64,000 bases of DNA from positions 32,026 through 96,025 of the forward strand of contig JADLAV010000047.1 of the NCBI GenBank assembly GCA_020848075.1. Direction: 5' to 3'. Below are positions 53,944 through 64,000 of this stretch, piece by piece. The notes beneath the pieces are model-generated. The model worked only from the letters and a program-made list of their open reading frames with translations. It had not been told where the DNA came from and searched no databases. Both the position numbers and the translations under genes were made by a program. Position 1 is the stretch's first letter, and each line of letters begins with the position of its first letter. Source of the stretch: Burkholderiales bacterium (lineage in GTDB: Bacteria > Pseudomonadota > Gammaproteobacteria > Burkholderiales > SG8-39).

Positions 53944-55212
53944 ATGCTCCAGCTCGCGCGAACGGCGGTCGACGCGCTCTTCGATTTCACGTTCTATTAC
54001 CCGCTGTTCATGTCCTATCTCTGGATGGCGGGCGCGCTCTACTACTACTTTCACTACGAGCGGCGCAATTTCGTCCGCCATCGCGCGGGGCCGCCCGAGC
54101 TGCCCGAGTATCCCCTGGTCAGCATCCTCGTCCCGTGCCACAACGAGGAGCAGGACGTCGAGGAAGTGGCCGAGCACCTGCTGCGCACGCGCTACCCGCG
54201 CTTCGAGATCGTCGCGATCAACGACGGCAGCACCGACGGGACGGGCGCCGTGCTCGACCGCCTCGCAGCCGAGCACGCGCACCTGCGGGTGGTGCATCTC
54301 GCCGCCAACCAGGGCAAGGCGCTCGCATTGAACACCGCTGCGCTGCTCGCTCGCGGCGAGTACCTCGTCTGCATCGACGGAGATGCCCTGCTCGACGAGG
54401 ATGCGGTCGCGTGGCTGATGACGCACTTCTTCAGCGGGCCGCGGGTGGGGGCGGTGACCGGCAATCCGCGCGTGCGCAGCCGCTCGACCCTGCTCGGACG
54501 GCTGCAGACCGGGGAGTTCTCCTCGATCATCGGGCTCATCAAGCGGGCGCAGCGCACCTACGGCCGGATCTTCACCGTGTCTGGCGTGGTGGCCTGTTTC
54601 CGCAAGGCCGCGCTCCAGGACGTCGGGTACTGGAGCACCGACATGCTCACCGAGGACGTGGACGTGAGCTGGAAGCTGCAGCTCAACCACTGGGATGTCC
54701 GGTTCGAGCCCCGCGCGCTCTGCTGGATCCTGATGCCGGAGACGCTGAAAGGGCTCTGGCGCCAGCGGCTGCGCTGGGCAACCGGCGGCATGCAAGTGCT
54801 GCTGAAGGAAGGCCGCATCATGCGCAACTGGCGCAAGCGCCGCATGTGGCCGGTGTTCGTCGAGTACCTGACGAGCGTGCTCTGGGCCTACCTGATGCTC
54901 GGCGTCTTCGCGCTGTGGCTCGCGGGCAAGGTGCTGCCGCTCCCGGCCGGCGTCAGCGTGCCGACACTGGTGCCGCAGTGGACCGGCGTGGTGATCGGGA
55001 CCACCTGCCTGCTCCAGATCGGCGTCAGCCTGTACCTGGACTCCCGCTACGACCGCGGGCTCGGGCGCCAGTACTACTGGATGATCTGGTACCCCCTCGC
55101 GTACTGGACGCTGAACGTGTTCACGACCGTGGTCGCGGTGCCCCGGGCGCTGCTCTGGCGGCGCGGCACGCGGGCGACCTGGCGCAGCCCCGACCGGGGC
55201 GTTCGGCCGTGA
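53944..55212 (+). CDS. pgaC: Poly-N-acetylglucosamine synthase PgaC
   Basis: PgaC is the processive GT2 glycosyltransferase that builds PGA from UDP-GlcNAc at the inner membrane. The 422-residue product has an N-terminal membrane segment, the catalytic motifs DGS (AINDGSTDGT), DGD at 145-147, TED at 236-238 and QRLRW at 274-278, then two or more C-terminal membrane segments. GGAGG precedes the ATG. Its stop overlaps the pgaD start as GTGA. In E. coli the PgaC-PgaD complex is switched on by c-di-GMP. Confidence 0.95.
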   Translation: MLQLARTAVDALFDFTFYYPLFMSYLWMAGALYYYFHYERRNFVRHRAGPPELPEYPLVSILVPCHNEEQDVEEVAEHLLRTRYPRFEIVAINDGSTDGTGAVLDRLAAEHAHLRVVHLAANQGKALALNTAALLARGEYLVCIDGDALLDEDAVAWLMTHFFSGPRVGAVTGNPRVRSRSTLLGRLQTGEFSSIIGLIKRAQRTYGRIFTVSGVVACFRKAALQDVGYWSTDMLTEDVDVSWKLQLNHWDVRFEPRALCWILMPETLKGLWRQRLRWATGGMQVLLKEGRIMRNWRKRRMWPVFVEYLTSVLWAYLMLGVFALWLAGKVLPLPAGVSVPTLVPQWTGVVIGTTCLLQIGVSLYLDSRYDRGLGRQYYWMIWYPLAYWTLNVFTTVVAVPRALLWRRGTRATWRSPDRGVRP

Positions 55213-55856
55213 AGCGACCGCTCATCATCGAACGGCCGGACCTGCAGGCCGAAAGCCAGCGGTGGCTCTACCTCTTCCTCACGCTGGCTTTCTGGCTGTT
55301 CTACCTCTACCTGTGGCTGCCGCTCGTGACTCTCGCTGGCTGGGCGTTCGGCCTCTGGCGTGGGTATGACGTGTTCTTCCTGCACGAGGGCTACCGGCAC
55401 CTCATCACGATCCTGCTGTGGTACGCGGCGGGCATCGGCCTCTTCTCCGCTGCCCTGATCGGCTGGGCGGTCTACAATTGGATCCGCTTCCGCGGCGAGC
55501 AACGCCGCCGGCACCCGCGGCCAGTGACGCTCATCGAGCAGGCAAACCATTACGCCGTGCAGCCGCACGCACTCGCGTCGTGGCGCCGTGCCAAGGTGCT
55601 GGTGGTGGCCCACGACCCGCTCGGGCGGATCACCGAGGTCACTCCCCGCGAACCGGCTGCGGCCACCAGTTCCGCACTCGCTCCCGGCGCGCCGCCGCAG
55701 CCGGGAAGAGCGACTGCCGAGGAATCCGGGCTGGTCGTGCCGGAGCGCCCAGGCGAACCATCCGCGAGCGGAAGGCCGACCGTCGTCCCATTGCGACGAA
55801 GCGCGCGCGAGGGTCGGCGCCTGACTGCGCGCGGCGGCGACAATGGCGAGCACTGA
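55209..55856 (+). CDS. pgaD: PGA synthesis auxiliary protein PgaD
   Basis: PgaD is the small inner-membrane partner of PgaC and part of the c-di-GMP-responsive complex. The 215-residue product has two membrane segments (about 20-45 and 65-92), then YNWIRFRGEQRR, the typical PgaD post-membrane motif. It goes on with about 100 further residues rich in Ala/Pro/Arg, while E. coli PgaD ends shortly after the second helix. The start is GTG coupled to pgaC. Identification rests on operon position and membrane layout. Confidence 0.85.
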   Translation: MKRPLIIERPDLQAESQRWLYLFLTLAFWLFYLYLWLPLVTLAGWAFGLWRGYDVFFLHEGYRHLITILLWYAAGIGLFSAALIGWAVYNWIRFRGEQRRRHPRPVTLIEQANHYAVQPHALASWRRAKVLVVAHDPLGRITEVTPREPAAATSSALAPGAPPQPGRATAEESGLVVPERPGEPSASGRPTVVPLRRSAREGRRLTARGGDNGEH

Positions 55857-55961
55857 GACACCATCGCTTTGCGCGCCCGGAGCGAGCGTACAGCGCCCTC
55901 CTGGCCGCAGCCGTGGTCGCGCCTCGCCCGAGCTGGAGCTTCGATTCGTGCGGTGTCGTTG

Positions 55962-57194
55962 ATGCACCGAGCGCTCGGCCGCTTGCTCGTTTCGTGGGCC
56001 CCGCTCGGGCTGCTGATCGCGGCGTTCCTGGTGACGCGCGACCCGTCGCTGGTTCCGCGCCCGCTCGCGCTGCTCGCCGGCGAGATCGCGTATCTCGCGC
56101 TCGGCGCCGCGCTGTTGCTCGGGCTCGCCTTCAATCGCGGGCGCACCTTCTTCTCGGCGGTGGTCATGTCGCTCGCGTTCGGCGCCTGCAAGCACTACCT
56201 TGCGGGCGGGATCGGCGACCTCACCCCGCGTACGGTCTACGCGATGCTCTGCATCCTCGCGCCGCTCACGCTCATGGCGCTGGCGATCCTCGAGGAGCGC
56301 GGCACCACTGGCGGGCAGGCGCTGCTGCGCGTCGCGCTGATCGCCGCGGCGTGCGCGGTACCCGCCGCGATCCTCTACACCGGCGACCAGGCGCTGATCC
56401 GCTGGGCGTACGTCAAACTCGTCGAGGCGCCGCTGCCGATCAAGACCCCGATCCCGCAGCTCGGCATCCTCGCCATCGCGGCGAGCCTGATCGGCACCGT
56501 TGTGCTCGGCGGCCGGCTGGGGCGTCCGGTGCCCGTGAGCACGCTGTGGACGATCGCCGCGCTCGCCGGAGGGCTCCACAGCGTGACCACCGCGCTCGGC
56601 GCTGCGGCCTACTTCGCCGCCGCCGGGCTGATCCTGTCGCTCGCGGTGCTGAGCGTGTCCTACCGCATGGCGTTCCAGGACGAGCTGACCGCGCTTCCCA
56701 GCCGCCGCGCGCTGGAGGAGGCGCTGCGTGCGGTCGGCGGAACCTACGCGATCGGCGTGGTCGACGTCGACCACTTCAAGCGGTTGAACGACACCTACGG
56801 CCACGACGTCGGCGACCAGGTGCTGCGGATGATCGGAGCGAGGCTGGTGGACATGGCCGGCGGTGGCCGCGCGTTCCGCTATGGCGGGGAGGAGTTCGCC
56901 GTTCTCTTCTCCGGCAAGGACGCCAAGGGTGCGCTGCCTCATCTGGAGGAGCTGCGCGCGGCAATTGCCGGCTATCGCATCGCGATCCGCAGCGACCAGC
57001 GGGAGCGCCGGCTCGACCTGCGCAACGGCCGCTCGGCGAAGGAGCGCTCGGAGCCGGAAACGATCAACGTGACCGTGAGCATCGGCGTCGCCGCGCGTTC
57101 CGCCGAACACCCGGATACGAAATCGGTCTTCAACGCGGCGGACGCTGCGCTCTACCGGGCGAAGCGCGAAGGACGCAACCGCGTCTGCGCCTGA
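55962..57194 (+). CDS. Membrane diguanylate cyclase (GGDEF)
   Basis: The 410-residue protein has about seven hydrophobic segments (residues 8-230), then a GGDEF domain with DELTALPSRR, IGVVDVDHFKRLNDTYGHDV and RYGGEEF at 306-312. The active-site motif is intact, so it should make c-di-GMP. The inhibitory I-site RxxD, expected nine residues before GGEEF, reads AGGG and is missing. It follows pgaD by about 100 bases on the same strand. The start is uncertain (ATG 55962, TTG 55959 or GTG 55953; a TTG at 55869 gives a longer form). Confidence 0.88.
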   Translation: MHRALGRLLVSWAPLGLLIAAFLVTRDPSLVPRPLALLAGEIAYLALGAALLLGLAFNRGRTFFSAVVMSLAFGACKHYLAGGIGDLTPRTVYAMLCILAPLTLMALAILEERGTTGGQALLRVALIAAACAVPAAILYTGDQALIRWAYVKLVEAPLPIKTPIPQLGILAIAASLIGTVVLGGRLGRPVPVSTLWTIAALAGGLHSVTTALGAAAYFAAAGLILSLAVLSVSYRMAFQDELTALPSRRALEEALRAVGGTYAIGVVDVDHFKRLNDTYGHDVGDQVLRMIGARLVDMAGGGRAFRYGGEEFAVLFSGKDAKGALPHLEELRAAIAGYRIAIRSDQRERRLDLRNGRSAKERSEPETINVTVSIGVAARSAEHPDTKSVFNAADAALYRAKREGRNRVCA

Positions 57195-57326
57195 CCCGCG
57201 CCGCGCGCTCGAGAGCGTTCGCGCGCACGAAGCCGTGGTTCAGTTCGGTGATCGGCGTGTCCGCCCTCCCCGAAGCCTTGCCGCCAGCGTGCTGGTGAGC
57301 CGGCAGCGTGTGCCGAGCGGCTGCCG

Positions 57327-57617
57327 TCAGCGCTGCGCCTGCGCCCGGGGCTCGACGACCTGGAAGAACACCTCGTCCCGCCGGACCATCCCGAGCTCGA
57401 AGCGCGCGCGCTCCTCCACCGCTTCCAGCCCCTGCTTCAGATCGCGCACCTCCGCGTCCAGCGCGGCATTGCGCGCGGCCAGGCGGTCGTTCCGCTCCTG
57501 CGCGAGCTGCACCTCGCGCTCGAACTCCGCCACGCGCAGCCAGCCGCCTTTGCCGAACCAGAGCGGGTACTGGATGAGGACGAGCAGCGTTCCCAAGGCG
57601 AGAGCGAGCGGGCGCAT
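57327..57617 (-). CDS. ftsB: Cell division protein FtsB
   Basis: FtsB links FtsL and FtsQ in the divisome. The 96-residue product has one membrane helix (residues 3-20, LALALGTLLVLIQYPLWFGKG), a coiled coil (about 28-70, VQLAQERNDRLAARNAALDA), and the family's RARFELGMVRRDEVFFQVVE end. It lies 24 bases after eno, the standard eno-ftsB pair. Confidence 0.93.
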   Translation of the reverse strand: MRPLALALGTLLVLIQYPLWFGKGGWLRVAEFEREVQLAQERNDRLAARNAALDAEVRDLKQGLEAVEERARFELGMVRRDEVFFQVVEPRAQAQR

Positions 57618-57640
57618 GGGCTTCGTCGCCGCCGGCGCGC

Positions 57641-61556
<3,916 letters not shown>

Positions 61557-61643
61557 TTTCGAGCGAGGGCGCGATGCAGACTTTTTGCGCGATCCCCTCC
61601 TCGCGCCCGGCGCGAGACGCATCGCGCGCGGTGCTGCCGCTTA

Positions 61644-61649
61644 TATACT
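61644..61649 (+). promoter_or_regulatory. Possible -10 box directly before the dehydratase gene
   Basis: TATACT lies seven bases before the ATG at 61656, so a start at the usual distance would coincide with the A of the start codon. The -35 region has no good match. Confidence 0.3.
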
Positions 61650-61655
61650 TGCCTG

Positions 61656-62510
61656 ATGACGATTGAAATGGAAACGCTGCGGCGCTGGATCGGCAACACC
61701 GAGCGGGGCGAGGACACGATCTCGCGCTTTCCGGTGGCGGCGCTTTCCGCGACGCTCGATCGCGACGATCCGGCCCCCCGCGACGGCGACGCGCTGCCGC
61801 CGCTCTGGCACTGGCTCTACTTCCTGCCGCTCTACCGGCACTCCGAGGCCGGACCCGACGGACACCACGCCCGCGGCGGCTTCCTGCCGCCGGTCGAGCT
61901 GCCGCGCCGCATGTGGGCGGGGAGCCGGGTGCAGTTCACGCGCTCCCTGCGCGTGGGCGAGCGCGTGCAGAGGACCTCGACCGTCGCGGACGTGACGCAC
62001 AAGAGCGGCCGCCGCGGAGCGCTCGTGTTCGTCCTCGTTCGCCACGAGCTCGCCGGCGACGCGGGGCACGCGATCACCGAGGAGCACGACATCGTCTACC
62101 GCGAGGCGCCGCGACCGGGTGACGCGCCCTCCGCGCCCCAGCCCGCCCCCGCCGAGACGGCCTGGTCGCGCGAGATCGTGCCCGACCCCCTGCTCCTCTT
62201 CCGCTACTCGGCGCTCACGTTCAACGGGCATCGGATCCACTACGACCGCCGCTATTGCGCCGAGGTCGAAGGGTACCCCGGCCTCGTGGTGCACGGCCCG
62301 CTGCTCGCCACGCTCCTCCTCGATTCTCTGCGCCGTGCACGCCCGCAGGCGACGGTCGCGGACTTCCGGTTCCGCGCGCTGCAGCCGGTCTTCGACATCG
62401 CACCCTTCACGGTCTGCGGCGCGCCGCGGCCGGACTCGGCCGAAGTCCGGCTATGGGTGCGCGACCTCGACGGCGTGCTCGCCATGGACGCCACGGCGAC
62501 GATCGCCTGA
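61656..62510 (+). CDS. MaoC/FAS1-type dehydratase, mesaconyl-C4-CoA hydratase-like
   Basis: The 284-residue protein has two hot-dog-fold parts: an N-terminal FAS1-like dehydratase domain (GALVFVLVRHELAGDAGHAI) and a C-terminal MaoC-like part with the catalytic region FRYSALTFNGHRIHYDRRYC, containing the Asn/His/Asp-type active site of R-specific hydratases. Such proteins are annotated as mesaconyl-C4-CoA hydratase or HTD2-type 3-hydroxyacyl dehydratase. It lies 19 bases before an acyl-CoA dehydrogenase, so the two probably work on one CoA ester. The ester itself is unknown. An in-frame ATG 12 bases further in is possible. Confidence 0.82.
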   Translation: MTIEMETLRRWIGNTERGEDTISRFPVAALSATLDRDDPAPRDGDALPPLWHWLYFLPLYRHSEAGPDGHHARGGFLPPVELPRRMWAGSRVQFTRSLRVGERVQRTSTVADVTHKSGRRGALVFVLVRHELAGDAGHAITEEHDIVYREAPRPGDAPSAPQPAPAETAWSREIVPDPLLLFRYSALTFNGHRIHYDRRYCAEVEGYPGLVVHGPLLATLLLDSLRRARPQATVADFRFRALQPVFDIAPFTVCGAPRPDSAEVRLWVRDLDGVLAMDATATIA

Positions 62511-62529
62511 CCCGAGAGGACGCCCCCAC

Positions 62530-63690
62530 ATGCAGTCGAAGCTCGATCGATTTCCCGAGATCCGCGAGGCCGTGGGCGCGCTCTGCGGCCGCTTCCCGGT
62601 CGAGTACTGGCGCACCCTGGACGAGTCGCGCGCCTACCCCGAGGCGTTCGTCGACGCCCTCACCAAGGCCGGCTGGCTCGGCGCGCTCATCCCGCAGCAG
62701 TACGGCGGCTCCGGCCTCGGCATCACGGAGGCATCGGTCATCCTAGAGGAAGTCAACCGCTCGGGCGGCAACTCGGCCGCCTGCCACGCGCAGATGTACA
62801 TCATGGGGACCATCTTGCGGCACGGCTCGGACGAGCAGAAGCGGCGCTACCTGCCGCGCATCGCCACCGGTGAGCTGCGCCTGCAGGCCTTCGGCGTCAC
62901 CGAGCCCACGACCGGCACCGATACGACCAAGCTCAAGACGACGGCCGTGCGCAAGGGCGACCGCTACGTCGTGCACGGGCAGAAGGTGTGGACCTCGCGC
63001 GTGCAGCACTCCGACCTCATGCTGCTGCTCGCGCGCACCACGCCGCTCGCCGAAACGAAGCGCAAGGGCGATGGGCTGTCCGTGTTCCTGGTGGAGCTCG
63101 GCACGGCGATCGGCAGGGGCATGGCCGTGCGGCCGATCCGCAACATGATGAACCACGAGACGAACGAAGTGTTCTTCGACGGCCTCGAAGTGCCCGCGGA
63201 GAACCTGGTCGGCGAGGAGGGCCGCGGCTTCCGCTACGTCCTCGACGGCATGAACGCCGAGCGCATCCTGATCGCAGCCGAGTGCGTGGGCGACGGCTAC
63301 TGGTTCGTCGAGAGAGCCTCCGCCTACGCGAGGGAGCGCGTCGTCTTCGACCGTCCGATCGGGAAGAACCAGGGCGTGCAGTTCCCGATCGCCCGCGCCT
63401 ACGTCAACGTCGAGGCCTCGAACCTGATGCGTTACCGCGCCGCCGAGCTTTTCGACCGCGGCGAGCCGTGCGGGGCCGAGGCGAACATGGCGAAGCTGCT
63501 TGCGGCCGACGCCTCGTGGGAGGCCGCCAACGCCTGCCTGCAGACCCACGGCGGCTTCGGCTTCGCCGCCGAGTACGACGTCGAGCGCAAGTTCCGCGAG
63601 ACGCGCCTCTTCCAGGTCGCGCCGATCTCGACCAACCTCATCCTCTCCTACGTCGCCGAGCACGTGCTCGACCTGCCGCGGTCGTTCTGA
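62530..63690 (+). CDS. Acyl-CoA dehydrogenase
   Basis: The 386-residue flavoprotein has the acyl-CoA dehydrogenase layout: helical N-terminal domain with GWLGALIPQQYGGSGLGITE, beta domain with AFGVTEPTTGTDTTKLKT and KVWTSRVQHSDLM, and C-terminal helical domain with LQTHGGFGFAAEYDVERKFR. It oxidises an acyl-CoA to the enoyl-CoA and passes electrons to ETF. The general base glutamate of some subfamilies is hard to place by eye. It pairs with the upstream hydratase; the downstream partners would lie outside the window. Confidence 0.92.
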   Translation: MQSKLDRFPEIREAVGALCGRFPVEYWRTLDESRAYPEAFVDALTKAGWLGALIPQQYGGSGLGITEASVILEEVNRSGGNSAACHAQMYIMGTILRHGSDEQKRRYLPRIATGELRLQAFGVTEPTTGTDTTKLKTTAVRKGDRYVVHGQKVWTSRVQHSDLMLLLARTTPLAETKRKGDGLSVFLVELGTAIGRGMAVRPIRNMMNHETNEVFFDGLEVPAENLVGEEGRGFRYVLDGMNAERILIAAECVGDGYWFVERASAYARERVVFDRPIGKNQGVQFPIARAYVNVEASNLMRYRAAELFDRGEPCGAEANMAKLLAADASWEAANACLQTHGGFGFAAEYDVERKFRETRLFQVAPISTNLILSYVAEHVLDLPRSF

Positions 63691-63785
63691 CTTCCGGCTC
63701 GGCCGGGAGAGGTGCCTGGTCGGAAGCGATGACGGTTGCGCCTCGGCGGCTGCGCCCGCCCGGCGCCTGGAGGCCGCCAACCTGT

Positions 63786-63824
63786 CCCCTCCTTTTCAAG
63801 GAGGGGTGCCGCGCGCAGCGCGGC
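63786..63824. repeat. Two adjacent perfect hairpins (repeat-like element)
   Basis: CCCCTCCTT-TTC-AAGGAGGGG (9-bp stem) is followed at once by GCCGCGC-GCA-GCGCGGC (7-bp stem) and then GGGGTGGT. CCCCTCC...GGAGGGG palindromes of this kind are common dispersed intergenic repeats in high-GC proteobacteria. It may also end the acyl-CoA dehydrogenase transcript, about 95 bases after its stop. Confidence 0.55.
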
Positions 63825-63908
63825 GGGGTGGTGTTTCATCCCCTCCTCTCCGAGATCCTATGCCGGGCTGAGCAACCACGACGCGACCGACATCCGCGCC
63901 AAAGTGGG

Positions 63909-64000
63909 TCACGCCGTCGCGTGCCACACGGCGAGGCCGATCATCAGCCCGAGCGCTTCCAGCCGGCTCGCCCGCCCCGTCGAAGAGGCGGGCATCCTCG
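63909..64000 (-). CDS. Possible C-terminal end of a minus-strand gene (partial)
   Basis: One minus-strand frame entering from the right edge reads SSTGRASRLEALGLMIGLAV followed by WHATA and a stop. The hydrophobic end could be the last membrane segment of a protein whose gene starts beyond the window. About 30 codons are too few to be sure. Confidence 0.25.
   Translation of the reverse strand, partial: RMPASSTGRASRLEALGLMIGLAVWHATA

Overview
The window looks like a chromosomal segment of a high-GC betaproteobacterium, probably an uncultured relative of the Burkholderiales/Nitrosomonadales. This rests on conserved gene orders typical of that class: lepA-lepB-DUF4845-rnc-era-recO-pdxJ, rpoE-rseA-rseB-mucD, yceD-rpmF-plsX-fabHDG-acpP-fabF, and pyrG-kdsA-eno-ftsB. 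It carries one tRNA gene and no rRNA, insertion sequence, phage or CRISPR array that I can see. Species or genus cannot be fixed from the sequence alone.

Layout. 0-10.7 kb (minus strand): envelope-stress sigma factor rpoE with its anti-sigma factors, the HtrA protease mucD and a small glutaredoxin-like protein, then the lepA-to-pdxJ operon. A strong intrinsic terminator separates the two units and runs directly into the lepA start codon. 10.3-16.9 kb (minus): the fatty-acid/phospholipid cluster, with a near-consensus promoter so close to yceD that the mRNA may be almost leaderless. 16.9-24.2 kb: maf, an RsmI-type methylase, sppA, a decayed Rieske-type gene, a phosphoglycolate-phosphatase-like gene, rluC, and rne with a long leader. 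24.4-33.6 kb: a low-molecular-weight phosphatase, uvrB, an aminotransferase, tRNA-Asn, and a branched-chain amino-acid-type ABC transporter whose two permeases are fused.

33.6-41.5 kb is the most unusual part. It holds a PEP-CTERM protein behind a very good sigma-54 promoter, a small RMF/CrpP-like protein, an adenylate cyclase fused to an FHA domain, and a minus-strand group: a transmembrane Ser/Thr kinase, a CsgG-like secreted protein, an unrecognised secreted protein, and a glycine-rich secreted repeat protein. I suggest a phospho-signalling and surface-export module; this is inference.

41.7-57.2 kb (plus): an alternative spermidine pathway (speA, carboxyspermidine dehydrogenase, nspC, speB), a dynamin-like GTPase, the poly-N-acetylglucosamine operon pgaABCD, and a diguanylate cyclase. 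Polyamines, c-di-GMP and PGA all bear on biofilm formation, so this stretch reads as a surface-lifestyle region. 57.3-61.5 kb (minus) is pyrG-kdsA-eno-ftsB. The window ends with a hot-dog dehydratase and an acyl-CoA dehydrogenase (plus), followed by a repeat-like pair of hairpins and possibly the tail of another gene.
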